Shown here piece after piece: positions 21,563-32,384 of a stretch of DNA of 64,000 nucleotides. The stretch is from Pseudomonas sp. SCA2728.1_7 (GTDB taxonomy: Bacteria > Pseudomonadota > Gammaproteobacteria > Pseudomonadales > Pseudomonadaceae), in NCBI RefSeq assembly GCF_018138145.1, contig NZ_CP073104.1, positions 3,100,001-3,164,000 of the forward strand, in the 5' to 3' direction. The position numbers and the translations under genes were made by a program. Position 1 is the first letter of the stretch; every line of letters starts with the position of its first letter. The notes beneath the pieces were generated by a model that was not told the origin of the DNA, did no database searches, and saw only the letters and a program-made list of their open reading frames with translations.

Positions 21563-24500
21563 TCAAAAAGGCTTGTCGAAGGTGATTTTCGGCTCTTTCC
21601 ATGGGCCTTTGACGGTGTATTTCACACTGGCAAAGCGCGCCACACGATCACCGATGAGCTTGTCGATCAGGAACAGTGCGCCGCCAACCGCTGGTGCGCC
21701 GACGATCAACGCTGCGATCGGCAGGTTGTTGGTCACCGGCAAGGTCACCAACAATTTGGCGTCGACCTTGTCGCCGACCAGATCCAGAGTGCCGTCCAGC
21801 TCAAGGTTGCTCGAAGGGCCGGTCAGGCGAATCGGCTCACGGGTGACATACACACCATTGTTTGCCACCAGCAAGCCTTTGACCCGGTCGTAGCTCAAGC
21901 CTTTGCCGAACAGATCGGAGAAGTCCAGACGCAAACGGCGGCCGATCGAGTTGAAGTTGAGCAGACCGAACACCCGCAACGCCTGGGCGCCGCCCTCCAC
22001 TTCAACAAACTGGCCTTTGTTCAGCGACGCATCGAGGGTGCCGGAGAAGCGCTTGGTCGCCAGCCATGCCGGCGAGCCCGGCCAACGGCCATCGACGTCC
22101 ATGTGAAATTCTTCGCTGGTCACGCTCGGGGCAAAGCCCCAGCCCTTGAGGACATCAGCGAGGTTCTTGCCGCCAATACGGCCCTTGAACCAGCTGTTGG
22201 TCGCACCCGGCGTGCCTTCCCAACCGCCGTTACCCTGCAACAGGATGCCTTTGAGGCCCATGTCGAGGTTGTTCAGGGCGATGCCTTTGGCAGTCGGGCG
22301 CACCTTCAGCGACCAGCCGCCGACCAGATCCGGGCCGAGGAACAGTTGATTGATGGTGATATCCAGTGCCGGAATTTTCGTCGGATCGACCGATACCAAC
22401 GGATCCGGCGAATTCTCGTCAGCCTGCACCGTCGGGTCCGGCGCCGGCAGTTTCACGTATTGCAGATTGACCGCAATCGGCACGCCCTTGGCGTCTGGCA
22501 GGCTTGCCGAACCTTTGGCCTGCTGGCTGTCGAGCGCCAGATTCCACGCGCCCGGCTTGCGATTGACCTGAACCGACGCCTGATCCAGCGTGGTTCCGAA
22601 CGCGGTGAGCTTGCCGACCTTGAAATCAGCACTGTTGAGCAATTGCTTGGCGCTGCCGCCCGGATCCTGCCCAGCGTATTTGTTCACCAGGTCCTGCCAC
22701 GGCGCGACGTCCAGCTCCGAGAGCACCCCGCGAATCCGCAGGCCTTTGGCACCCGGCAGCACGGCTTCGTCGGCACCGAGGAACAGCTCGCCACGGCCCT
22801 CGGCAAAATTGCTCGGCGGCGCGGCAAAAGTGAAATTGGCCAGTTGGTCGTAATTGACCCAGTAACGCCGCTCCTGCCCCTGCAAGGTCATGCGGAACAC
22901 GGTATCGCGCCCGACATCTGCCGCCATGCCGAACGGCGCTGGCAGATCCACCGCCACACCTTTCATGCTGGAACTGACCAGCAACTGGCTGTCGGCGCCG
23001 TCCAGATTCAACTGCAGCTGATACGGAATCGTCCCGGACACTGGCAATGGCTGCGTCACGCCCAGCCAGTCGGTGAGTTTCTTCACCTCGACCTGCCCGG
23101 ATGCCGCGACCCGGGTCTTGAGCTTGCCGGGACTGCCGTCGGCGAAGATCTGCGCAGTGACCGGTTTATCGAAGGCACGCGCGGCGATGTTCTGCCCGCT
23201 GAGACCTTTGGCGCTGTCAAAGCGGAAATCACCCTTGAGCTGGGTCAGCTCAAGTTTCGGCTCGGCCAGCTTGAGGCGCGCATTGGCGGTTTTGAAGTCG
23301 ACGAGAATTTTCGGTTGGTCGCCGCCCTTGTCCAATGGGATATCGAGCTTGAGCTTGCCTTGCAGATCGCCCGCGCCTTCCCAACCGGCGAAGGTTTCAC
23401 CGGTGCCGATCGGTGCGTCCTGCAGAATTTTCAGGCCATCACCGAGGCCGCCGGCAAAGCCGCCATCGAGATACATGTGCGTGTGTTGCCCGGCCGGTAC
23501 GTGGGGAATATTGACGAAGACATCGCTGACCTGAGTGTCGAGCAACTGGCCCTTGTCAGCCCAGATCCGCACGCCACTGTCTTCGATGAACACGTCGCCA
23601 CTGACCTTGCTCACGTGCGGCCAGCCTGGCTGGAAGGCCAGTTCAGCGTCGTGCACCTTAAAGAACAGACTGATGCTGCGATCGGCCTCCCCGGCGTTCT
23701 TGCTCAGCGAGCCCTGATACTGGAAGAAACCCTGATCGACCGCGCCTTTGAGAATCGCCGTACGCAGCCACTCGTCGAGCGCCGGGCTCAACACTTCGGG
23801 CAGGTATTTGGCCGTATAGCGACCATCGCCATCGACCAGACCGACCCGCAGGTCCATGTAGTCTTCCTGGCTATGATCGAAATGCAGGCGAATCAGGAAA
23901 TCGCCGGCAATCTTGCCCTCCTCGCCGAGCACCTTCAGGTACGGGGCGATCAGGGTGAAGCCGTCTTTATCGAGTTTCCAGGTCAGGCGTGCGTTGGCCT
24001 GGAGGTACTGCCATGGCTTGGCGAAAATCGGATCGAGGTGCAGGACAAAATCCTTGCTGTCCATGCGCAACTCGCCACCGTCGAGGTTGCCACTGAGGCT
24101 GCCGCTGACGTTTCGAGCTGCCGGGGCGCCGTGATAGGCGTCGAAACCGACGTTATCCAGGTTGGTGGCGAAGCTGAATTTGTTGCCATCGGTGGCGTTG
24201 GGGCGAAAATCCAGCAGCACGTTACGCAGGCCACCGGTGACATTCAAATGATCAACGGCCGTGGCGAATCCTTGCGGCAGCGGCCCCAAGGCGTTCAGTA
24301 GTGGAGTGATCGGGGTCAGATCGAGGCGATCCGCCTGCAAGTGCCAGAGCTCGTCCACCTTGTCGGTCGCGCGCGTCTGCTTCAGCTGTACATGCGACTC
24401 CCAACGGTTTTCACCGAAACTCATCGCCAGCGAATCGAGGGTAACGGTCGCGCCCGCCGCACTGTTCTCGTAGTAGGCGTTTAGCGCCAGATTATTGATC

Positions 24501-25369
24501 TGGATCGGCTTGCGATCGGCGTAAGCGCCGGTCAGTTGCGGCGCGTTCAAACGGAGCGCCGCACTTTGCAGCGTGCCCTTGGCCCAATTGACCCAGAGTT
24601 CGCCGCCGGCCTTGATCTCGGAAAAATTCCATTGTTGGGTCAGACGCTCCGGCAGCCACTTCGACCAGTCGCTTTGCGGCAGGCTGGCATACCCCTCCAC
24701 CACACTGTCCTGCCATTGCTCCGGGCGAATTCGCGTGCGCAGACTCAACGCAACGGGCTGGCCATCGGGCAAGGTCAAACGCGCATCGAGCCGTTGACGG
24801 CTGGCGCCGGTTTTCAGATTGAGGCCGACATAGGTGAGCGTCAGCGGCGCGTGATCCTGCGGCTGCAAGGTCACCTGACTGTCGAGCACCGACAGTTGTT
24901 GAATCATCTGCGAGCGCTTGAACAGTTGCTGCGGATCGAGCGGCTGATCGTTCTGCACCGGCAGACCTTCCAGCGCCCAAGTGCCGTCTTCGGCCTCCTT
25001 GAGGCTGATTTTCAGGCCGTTGAGTTCGAGATGGGCAATGCGCACTTCACGCGCCAACAGACTGGCCCAGAGATCCGGCACCGCCCGCACCCGATCCAGA
25101 CGCAGCGCATTGGCGCCGTCGCCGACCATCACATCATGGGCCAGCAGGATCGGTGCGAAACCGCTCCAGTTGCCTTCCAGCTCGCCGATCTGCAACGGCA
25201 TACCTAGGGCGGCGCTGGCCTTGTCTTCGATGTCAGCGCGGTATTCAGCCACCAACGGCGTCAGCTCACGGCCGAGACTGACGTACAACGCCATCAACAC
25301 CAGAACCAACGCGCACAGGCCCAGCCCCCAACGGGTGAGTGCGGCCAGAATGCGTGTCAGACGCTCCAT
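21563..25369 (-). CDS. yhdP: AsmA-like lipid transport protein YhdP
   Basis: Very large inner-membrane anchored periplasmic protein, one of the AsmA-like family that is thought to form a hydrophobic groove bridging inner and outer membranes and moving phospholipid outward. The start at 25369 (MERLTRILAALTRWGLGLC) gives 1268 residues, close to the E. coli length; a start 7 codons upstream is possible. One N-terminal membrane helix (about 10-30) is followed by long beta-rich repeats and a C-terminal AsmA-like domain. It ends KEPKITFDKPF. Located between rng and the nitrilase gene. Confidence 0.93.
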   Translation of the reverse strand: MERLTRILAALTRWGLGLCALVLVLMALYVSLGRELTPLVAEYRADIEDKASAALGMPLQIGELEGNWSGFAPILLAHDVMVGDGANALRLDRVRAVPDLWASLLAREVRIAHLELNGLKISLKEAEDGTWALEGLPVQNDQPLDPQQLFKRSQMIQQLSVLDSQVTLQPQDHAPLTLTYVGLNLKTGASRQRLDARLTLPDGQPVALSLRTRIRPEQWQDSVVEGYASLPQSDWSKWLPERLTQQWNFSEIKAGGELWVNWAKGTLQSAALRLNAPQLTGAYADRKPIQINNLALNAYYENSAAGATVTLDSLAMSFGENRWESHVQLKQTRATDKVDELWHLQADRLDLTPITPLLNALGPLPQGFATAVDHLNVTGGLRNVLLDFRPNATDGNKFSFATNLDNVGFDAYHGAPAARNVSGSLSGNLDGGELRMDSKDFVLHLDPIFAKPWQYLQANARLTWKLDKDGFTLIAPYLKVLGEEGKIAGDFLIRLHFDHSQEDYMDLRVGLVDGDGRYTAKYLPEVLSPALDEWLRTAILKGAVDQGFFQYQGSLSKNAGEADRSISLFFKVHDAELAFQPGWPHVSKVSGDVFIEDSGVRIWADKGQLLDTQVSDVFVNIPHVPAGQHTHMYLDGGFAGGLGDGLKILQDAPIGTGETFAGWEGAGDLQGKLKLDIPLDKGGDQPKILVDFKTANARLKLAEPKLELTQLKGDFRFDSAKGLSGQNIAARAFDKPVTAQIFADGSPGKLKTRVAASGQVEVKKLTDWLGVTQPLPVSGTIPYQLQLNLDGADSQLLVSSSMKGVAVDLPAPFGMAADVGRDTVFRMTLQGQERRYWVNYDQLANFTFAAPPSNFAEGRGELFLGADEAVLPGAKGLRIRGVLSELDVAPWQDLVNKYAGQDPGGSAKQLLNSADFKVGKLTAFGTTLDQASVQVNRKPGAWNLALDSQQAKGSASLPDAKGVPIAVNLQYVKLPAPDPTVQADENSPDPLVSVDPTKIPALDITINQLFLGPDLVGGWSLKVRPTAKGIALNNLDMGLKGILLQGNGGWEGTPGATNSWFKGRIGGKNLADVLKGWGFAPSVTSEEFHMDVDGRWPGSPAWLATKRFSGTLDASLNKGQFVEVEGGAQALRVFGLLNFNSIGRRLRLDFSDLFGKGLSYDRVKGLLVANNGVYVTREPIRLTGPSSNLELDGTLDLVGDKVDAKLLVTLPVTNNLPIAALIVGAPAVGGALFLIDKLIGDRVARFASVKYTVKGPWKEPKITFDKPF

Positions 25370-25444
25370 GTCAGTTGGCTCCCATGGCAAAAATACTGCG
25401 AAAAGCTGAGGCCAGCCGCGGTGGAATTAACGTGACGCAGGGGA

Positions 25445-26902
25445 TCAGAGCAGCACCACGTCATATTGTTCCTGGGAATACATGGTTTCCACCTGGAAGC
25501 GTATGGTGCGCCCGATAAAACCTTCAAGCTCGGCAACGTTACCGGATTCTTCGTCGAGCAAGCGGTCGACGACTTTCTGGTTCGCCAGCACCCGGTAACC
25601 CTCGGCCTGATAGGCCCGCGCTTCACGGAGGATCTCGCGGAAGATCTCGTAACAGATGGTTTCCGCGGTTTTCAGTTTGCCGCGCCCCTGACAACTGCTG
25701 CACGGTTCGCACAGCACTTGCTCGAGACTTTCACGGGTGCGCTTGCGGGTCATCTGCACCAGGCCCAACTCGGTGATGCCGATGATGTTGGTCTTGGCGT
25801 GATCGCGCTCCAGCTGTTTTTCCAGAGTGCGCAGCACCTGGCGCTGGTGCTCTTCATCTTCCATGTCGATGAAGTCGATGATGATGATCCCGCCCAGATT
25901 GCGCAGGCGCATCTGCCGGGCAATCGCGGTAGCCGCTTCGAGATTGGTCTTGAAGATGGTTTCTTCGAGGTTGCGATGGCCGACGAACGCGCCAGTATTC
26001 ACATCGATGGTGGTCATGGCTTCCGCCGGATCGACCACTAGATAACCGCCGGATTTCAGCGGCACTTTGCGTTCGAGGGCTTTCTGGATTTCGTCTTCGA
26101 CGCCGTACAGGTCGAAAATTGGTCGCTCACCTGGGTAGTGTTCCAGACGATCGGCTATCTCCGGCATCAGTTCGGCGACGAACTGTGTGGTTTTCTGGAA
26201 GGTTTCCCGGGAATCGATGCGGATCTTCTCGATCTTCGGGTTGACCAGATCACGCAGCGTACGCAACGCCAGACCGAGGTCCTCGTAAATCACGCTCGGC
26301 GCGGAGATGGTTTTGATCTGTTCGTTGATCTGGTCCCACAGGCGACGCAGGTAACGGATGTCCATGAGGATTTCATCGGCGCCAGCGCCTTCGGCGGCGG
26401 TACGCAGAATAAACCCGCCGGCCTCCTTGATACCTTCTTTGGCCACGCAATCGCTGACCACCTGTTTGAGGCGTTCGCGTTCGGCTTCGTCTTCGATTTT
26501 CAGCGAGATGCCGACGTGGGCGGTGCGTGGCATGTACACCAGATAGCGCGACGGGATCGACAGCTGCGTAGTCAACCGCGCGCCTTTCGAGCCGATCGGA
26601 TCTTTGGTGACCTGCACCACCAGGCTCTGGCCTTCATGCACCAGCGCGCTGATGCTTTCCACCGCTGGGCCTTCACGCAGAGAGATTTCCGCCGCATGAA
26701 TGAATGCCGCGCGATCCAGGCCGATGTCGACGAATGCTGCCTGCATACCCGGCAGCACGCGAACAATCTTGCCTTTATAAATGTTGCCGACGATCCCGCG
26801 TTTTTGCGTGCGCTCAACGTGGACTTCTTGCAGCACACCGTTTTCGACCACCGCCACGCGCGACTCCATCGGCGTGATGTTGATCAGAATCTCTTCACTC
26901 AT
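25445..26902 (-). CDS. rng: Ribonuclease G
   Basis: Endoribonuclease related to RNase E, acting in 16S rRNA 5' maturation and mRNA decay. The start MSEEILINITPMESRVAVVENG (26902) gives 485 residues. An S1 domain (about 37-125, IVGNIYKGKIVRVLPGMQAAF) is followed by the catalytic domain with TTIDVNTGAFVG and DFIDM (near 339), and the zinc-link cysteines in CEPCSSCQGRG (near 397-407). It lacks the RNase E C-terminal scaffold. It follows maf by 58 bp in the mre-maf-rng order common in Pseudomonas. Confidence 0.96.
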   Translation of the reverse strand: MSEEILINITPMESRVAVVENGVLQEVHVERTQKRGIVGNIYKGKIVRVLPGMQAAFVDIGLDRAAFIHAAEISLREGPAVESISALVHEGQSLVVQVTKDPIGSKGARLTTQLSIPSRYLVYMPRTAHVGISLKIEDEAERERLKQVVSDCVAKEGIKEAGGFILRTAAEGAGADEILMDIRYLRRLWDQINEQIKTISAPSVIYEDLGLALRTLRDLVNPKIEKIRIDSRETFQKTTQFVAELMPEIADRLEHYPGERPIFDLYGVEDEIQKALERKVPLKSGGYLVVDPAEAMTTIDVNTGAFVGHRNLEETIFKTNLEAATAIARQMRLRNLGGIIIIDFIDMEDEEHQRQVLRTLEKQLERDHAKTNIIGITELGLVQMTRKRTRESLEQVLCEPCSSCQGRGKLKTAETICYEIFREILREARAYQAEGYRVLANQKVVDRLLDEESGNVAELEGFIGRTIRFQVETMYSQEQYDVVLL

Positions 26903-26960
26903 GGCAGGATCTCGTTCAGGCGTGTTCACGATAATGGCCGCATCTGGATTCGTACGACGC

Positions 26961-27557
26961 TTATTGCGCGTTCAGGTTTTGCCAACAGGGTATGCCGAAA
27001 TGGCCTAACAGTTCTGCGGTTTCGCAAACCGGCAAGCCGACCACTGCCGAGTAACTGCCATTGAGGCCGGCGACAAACACCGCGCCGAGCCCTTGAATGC
27101 CATAACCGCCGGCCTTGTCCCGCGGCTCGCCACTGGCCCAATAGGCGGCGGCTTCATCCCCGCTGATAGGCCGGAACCGCACCAGACTGCGCACCACCCG
27201 CGACTCACAGCGCTCGCCTTCCAGCACAGCGATAGCGGTCAGGACTTCATGCTCCTTGCCAGACAACATCATCAGCATGGCGCATGCATCGGCTTCGTCC
27301 ACCGGTTTGCCAAGAATTTTGCCGTCAAGCACCACGGCGGTGTCGGCACCCAGCACGCAGAATGGCTGAGCGGGCACGATTGTGCGCCGCCCGGCCTCGG
27401 CTTTGCCGCGCGCCAGACGCTCGACGTAGGCCGACGGCGATTCTTCGGGCAATGGAGTTTCGTCGATATCCGCACTGATGGCGGAGAACGCAACGCCGAT
27501 CTGCGTGAGCAATTCACGGCGGCGCGGCGATCCGGAGGCGAGGTAAAGCGGCTTCAT
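26961..27557 (-). CDS. maf: Maf family nucleotide pyrophosphatase
   Basis: Hydrolyses non-canonical or modified nucleoside triphosphates (dTTP/UTP-pyrophosphatase group, YhdE type). The start at 27557 ([17 protein letters not shown]) has a GGAG site upstream and gives 198 residues. Conserved [10 protein letters not shown] (8-17) and [10 protein letters not shown] (around 70) are present. 37 bp downstream of mreD. Confidence 0.94.
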   Translation of the reverse strand: MKPLYLASGSPRRRELLTQIGVAFSAISADIDETPLPEESPSAYVERLARGKAEAGRRTIVPAQPFCVLGADTAVVLDGKILGKPVDEADACAMLMMLSGKEHEVLTAIAVLEGERCESRVVRSLVRFRPISGDEAAAYWASGEPRDKAGGYGIQGLGAVFVAGLNGSYSAVVGLPVCETAELLGHFGIPCWQNLNAQ

Positions 27558-27594
27558 CAAAACATCTCCCTGTTCAGTGCCCAGCTTCACCGGC

Positions 27595-28086
27595 TCAATT
27601 GATTTTGTAGCGTCGGCGCAATCCGCGTAGGGCAAAGCTGACCCAAGGCCAGAGCAAGGCGCTCACCAGTGCTGGTAGAACCAGCGCCAGGGTGGGTTGA
27701 CGGTTACCGGTCAAGGCACTGAGCCACAACTGCACCAGTTGCGCGAGGCCGAAAATCACTAGGATCACCAGGCATTGCTGCCACATCGGAAACATCCGCA
27801 GGCGTTGTTGCAATGACAGCACGAGGAAAGTGATCAGCGTCAGGATCAACGCGTTCTGCCCCAGCAGCGTGCCGTAGAGCACATCTTCAGCCAGGCCCAG
27901 ACAGAACGCCGTGACCATGCCGACCGTTTGCGGCATGTACAGCGCCCAGAATGTCAGGAGCAGTGCCAGCCACAGCGGACGCAGGATTTCCATGAATTGC
28001 GGCAACGGCGAGACACTGAGCAACATGCCGATGAGAAACGTCAGCCAGACAATCCAGCCGTTTCGCGATGCGGTAGCCCCGACCAT
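27595..28086 (-). CDS. mreD: Rod shape-determining protein MreD
   Basis: Inner-membrane component of the elongasome. The 163 residues are almost all hydrophobic, with about five membrane helices (for example [18 protein letters not shown] and [14 protein letters not shown]). Its ATG shares one base with the mreC stop (TAATG), indicating coupling. Confidence 0.94.
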   Translation of the reverse strand: MVGATASRNGWIVWLTFLIGMLLSVSPLPQFMEILRPLWLALLLTFWALYMPQTVGMVTAFCLGLAEDVLYGTLLGQNALILTLITFLVLSLQQRLRMFPMWQQCLVILVIFGLAQLVQLWLSALTGNRQPTLALVLPALVSALLWPWVSFALRGLRRRYKIN

Positions 28087-29228
28087 TATTCTTGTCTCCC
28101 GGTTGTCGCCGGCGCACTGACGGGCGGTTTTGCCGCAGGTCGTGCAGCGGGCTGGGCAGCTGGAGGTTTGCTGGCCGCCGGCGTCGCTGCCGGTGGTTTG
28201 GCCGCTGCTGGCGGTTTGCTTGCTGCGGGTTTGACCGGTGTGGTGCTGGTGGCAGCGGCCGGTGCGGCAGGCGTTGCTGGCGTCGTCGCAGCCGCTGCAG
28301 GCGGTGTCACGGTTTTCGGCACAGTGGCCGGAACAATCGGGCCGCCGCCAAAGGCATCAAGATTTTCCTGGGCTTGCGCGACATCGTTGGCGCGCTCTTC
28401 GGCGGTGCGGTTGTCGCTGAATACCAATAGCAGGTAACGGCTGCGATTGAGTGCGGCCGTCGGCACGGCGCGGACGATCGCGAACGGCTGACCGGAATCG
28501 TGAATGACTTCCTTCACCGTGGCCACCGGGTAACCGGCCGGGAAGCGCTGGCCAAGCCCGGAGCTGACCAGCAGATCGCCTTCCTTGATATCTGCCGTGT
28601 CGGCGACGTGACGCAATTCCAGACGTTCCGGGTTACCGGTGCCGCTGGCAATCGCACGCAAGCCGTTGCGGTTCACCTGTACAGGAATGCTGTGAGTGGT
28701 GTCGGTCAGCAGCAGTACACGCGAGGTGTACGGCATCAACTCGACCACCTGGCCCATCAAGCCGCGCGCATCGAGCACCGGTTGACCCAGCACCACGCCA
28801 TCGCGCTCACCTTTATTGATGATGATGCGATGGGTGAAGGGGTTGGGGTCCATGCCGATCAACTCGGCCACTTCGACCTTTTCATTGACCAGCGCAGAGG
28901 AGTTGAGCAACTCGCGCAGCCGAACGTTCTGCTCGGTCAGTGCAGCAAGCTTTTGCATGCGGCCCTGATACAGCAGATTTTCGGTCTTGAGTTTTTCGTT
29001 TTCGGCGACCAGTTCGGTGCGACTGCCGAACTGACTGGCAATCCCTTCCCACAGCCGTCCGGGCAGGTCAGTGATCCAGTAGGCGTCCATCAACACCAGC
29101 GACGCTTGTTTGCGCGCGGGCTTGAGCAGGTCGAAGCGGGCATCGACCACCATCAGCGCGACCGACAGCACGGCCAGCACCAGCAGGCGCACACCCAACG
29201 AAGGGCCTTTGGCGAAAAGCGGTTTAAT
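28086..29228 (-). CDS. mreC: Rod shape-determining protein MreC, probable ATT start
   Basis: Periplasmic scaffold of the cell-elongation machinery. The conserved N-terminus of E. coli MreC, MKPIFSRGPSL, is matched here by IKPLFAKGPSL, whose first codon is ATT at 29226-29228; GGAGGAG lies exactly 6 bases upstream (29235-29241). No ATG or GTG in frame explains this N-terminus; the next standard option, TTG at 29198, would cut off the conserved residues. With ATT the protein has 380 residues: a membrane helix (about 13-28), a coiled coil (about 65-110), the beta domains, and a low-complexity Ala/Pro/Lys tail (about 290-380). Confidence 0.85.
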   Translation of the reverse strand: MKPLFAKGPSLGVRLLVLAVLSVALMVVDARFDLLKPARKQASLVLMDAYWITDLPGRLWEGIASQFGSRTELVAENEKLKTENLLYQGRMQKLAALTEQNVRLRELLNSSALVNEKVEVAELIGMDPNPFTHRIIINKGERDGVVLGQPVLDARGLMGQVVELMPYTSRVLLLTDTTHSIPVQVNRNGLRAIASGTGNPERLELRHVADTADIKEGDLLVSSGLGQRFPAGYPVATVKEVIHDSGQPFAIVRAVPTAALNRSRYLLLVFSDNRTAEERANDVAQAQENLDAFGGGPIVPATVPKTVTPPAAAATTPATPAAPAAATSTTPVKPAASKPPAAAKPPAATPAASKPPAAQPAARPAAKPPVSAPATTGRQE

Positions 29229-29313
29229 AAGCCGCTCCTCCCAGGCAAATGTTCTGTTTATTCATACGGCATCAAACCGGCCTGGATGAAGACTGACAGA
29301 AGATAAACGCCAA

Positions 29314-29339
29314 CAGGCAGCACTGCAAAGTGCTGCCTG
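29314..29339 (-). other. Stem-loop between mreB and mreC
   Basis: A perfect 11-bp stem (CAGGCAGCACT, loop of four) sits 30 bp after the mreB stop. No T-run follows directly. It probably lowers readthrough or protects the mreB message, which is needed in greater amount than mreC. The remaining 29229-29313 shows only the mreC ribosome site. Confidence 0.5.
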
Positions 29340-29369
29340 CGCGCTCACCCACGTATTGCAATCGGCGAC

Positions 29370-30419
<1,050 letters not shown>

Positions 30420-30618
30420 CTAGGCAACGCGTGGGTAAAAAAGTGCGGCAAACTCTAACAACGACAGGGATTTTGGGCAAGGCGCCAATATGTTAAATTG
30501 GCCGCTTTTCTGTGCACCAAGCCCCACAATCGCGGCCTTATGACCGTAGAAGTGCGGTAGTGTTCCGACAATCTAACACACGGACGCCGTCCGTTCTGTT
30601 TTCCACAGGAGAATCCCG

Positions 30619-30906
30619 ATGGCGCTAGAACGCTCCGACGTGGAAAAAATCGCTCATCTGGCCTGCCTTGGCCTTAATGATGCCGATCTTCCACACATTA
30701 CTTCCGCTCTCAACAGCATTCTCGGTCTGGTCGACGAAATGCAGGCTGTTAATACCGACGGAATCGAGCCTCTGGCCCACCCGCTGGAAGCCAGTCAGCG
30801 CCTGCGCGCCGACGTCGTGACCGAGAGCAATCACCGCGAGGCCTACCAGTCCATCGCACCAGCGGTCGAAAACGGCCTGTATCTGGTTCCGAAAGTCATC
30901 GACTAA
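30619..30906 (+). CDS. gatC: Asp/Glu-tRNA amidotransferase subunit GatC
   Basis: Small subunit that stabilises GatA in the complex converting Glu-tRNA(Gln) and Asp-tRNA(Asn) to their amides. The 95 residues ([19 protein letters not shown]) match family length. A strong AGGAGA site precedes the ATG. 16 bp before gatA. Confidence 0.95.
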   Translation: MALERSDVEKIAHLACLGLNDADLPHITSALNSILGLVDEMQAVNTDGIEPLAHPLEASQRLRADVVTESNHREAYQSIAPAVENGLYLVPKVID

Positions 30907-30922
30907 AGGGAAAGAGCCTGCA

Positions 30923-32374
30923 ATGCATCAAATGACTCTGGCCGAGATCGCCCGCGGTCTCGCCGATAAAAAGTTTTCCTCCGAAGAGCTGACCAAAGTC
31001 CTGCTGGCACGCATTACCCAGCTCGATCCGCAGCTCAACAGTTTCATCAGCCTCACCGAAGAGCTGGCCCTCGAGCAGGCGAAAGCTGCCGATGCACGCC
31101 GCGCCAACGGTGAGAGCGGCGCCCTGCTCGGCGCGCCGATCGCTCACAAAGATCTGTTCTGCACCCAGGGCATTCGCACCAGCTGCGGCTCGAAGATGCT
31201 CGACAACTTCAAAGCCCCGTACGACGCCACCGTGGTCGCGAAACTGGCCGCTGCCGGTGCCGTGACCCTGGGCAAGACCAACATGGACGAATTCGCCATG
31301 GGTTCGGCCAACGAGTCGAGCTGGTATGGCGCGGTGAAAAACCCGTGGAACCTGGAACACGTGCCGGGCGGTTCGTCCGGTGGTTCGGCGGCGGCAGTTG
31401 CCGCGCGTCTGTTGCCAGCGGCAACCGCCACCGACACCGGCGGTTCGATCCGTCAGCCGGCAGCGTTCACCAACCTCACCGGCCTGAAACCGACCTACGG
31501 TCGTGTTTCGCGCTGGGGCATGATCGCTTACGCCTCCAGCCTCGATCAGGGCGGGCCGTTGGCGCGCACGGCCGAAGACTGCGCAATTTTGTTGCAAGGT
31601 ATGGCCGGCTTCGATCAGAACGATTCGACCAGCATCGATGAGCCGGTTCCGGATTACTCCGCAAGCCTCGGCGACTCGCTGCAAGGCCTGCGCATCGGCG
31701 TGCCGAAGGAATACTTCAGCGCCGGTCTCGACCCGCGCATCGCCGAGCTGATCCAGAACAGCATCAAAGAGCTGCAGAAGCTCGGTGCCGTGATCAAGGA
31801 AATCAGCCTGCCGAACATGCAGCACGCGATTCCTGCGTACTACGTGATCGCGCCAGCAGAGGCCTCGTCGAACCTGTCGCGTTTCGACGGCGTGCGTTTC
31901 GGCCATCGCTGCGAGCAACCGAAAGACCTGATCGACCTGTACAAGCGCTCGCGTGGCGAAGGCTTCGGCCCGGAAGTGCAGCGTCGGATCATGGTCGGTG
32001 CCTACGCGCTGTCCGCCGGTTACTACGACGCCTACTACCTGAAAGCGCAGAAGATCCGTCGTCTGGTGAAGAACGACTTCATGGCTGCCTTTAATGAAGT
32101 CGACATCATCCTCGGCCCGACCACGCCGAACCCGGCCTGGAAGCTTGGCGCCAAGAACAGTGACCCGGTCGCTGCCTATCTGGAAGACGTCTACACCATC
32201 ACCGCCAACCTCGCGGGCCTGCCGGGCCTGTCGATGCCGGCCGGTTTTGTCGACGGTCTGCCGGTGGGCGTGCAGTTGCTCGCGCCGTATTTCCAGGAAG
32301 GTCGCCTGTTGAACGTTGCCCACCAGTATCAGCTCAACACTGACTGGCACACCCGCACCCCAACCGGCTTCTGA
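30923..32374 (+). CDS. gatA: Asp/Glu-tRNA amidotransferase subunit GatA
   Basis: Amidase subunit that takes ammonia from glutamine. The 483 residues carry the amidase-signature triad Lys76 (APIAHKDLF), cis-Ser151 ([15 protein letters not shown]) and nucleophile Ser175 ([10 protein letters not shown]). It lies between gatC and gatB with 16- and 10-bp gaps. Presence of gatCAB implies that glutaminyl- or asparaginyl-tRNA is made, at least in part, by the indirect route. Confidence 0.97.
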   Translation: MHQMTLAEIARGLADKKFSSEELTKVLLARITQLDPQLNSFISLTEELALEQAKAADARRANGESGALLGAPIAHKDLFCTQGIRTSCGSKMLDNFKAPYDATVVAKLAAAGAVTLGKTNMDEFAMGSANESSWYGAVKNPWNLEHVPGGSSGGSAAAVAARLLPAATATDTGGSIRQPAAFTNLTGLKPTYGRVSRWGMIAYASSLDQGGPLARTAEDCAILLQGMAGFDQNDSTSIDEPVPDYSASLGDSLQGLRIGVPKEYFSAGLDPRIAELIQNSIKELQKLGAVIKEISLPNMQHAIPAYYVIAPAEASSNLSRFDGVRFGHRCEQPKDLIDLYKRSRGEGFGPEVQRRIMVGAYALSAGYYDAYYLKAQKIRRLVKNDFMAAFNEVDIILGPTTPNPAWKLGAKNSDPVAAYLEDVYTITANLAGLPGLSMPAGFVDGLPVGVQLLAPYFQEGRLLNVAHQYQLNTDWHTRTPTGF

Positions 32375-32384
32375 GGAGACACAC

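Noticed and set aside
21503..24301. 932-codon open frame opposite yhdP
   Set aside because: Long antisense frames are common in high-GC Pseudomonas DNA; the yhdP reading has a start, a membrane anchor and the family C-terminus.
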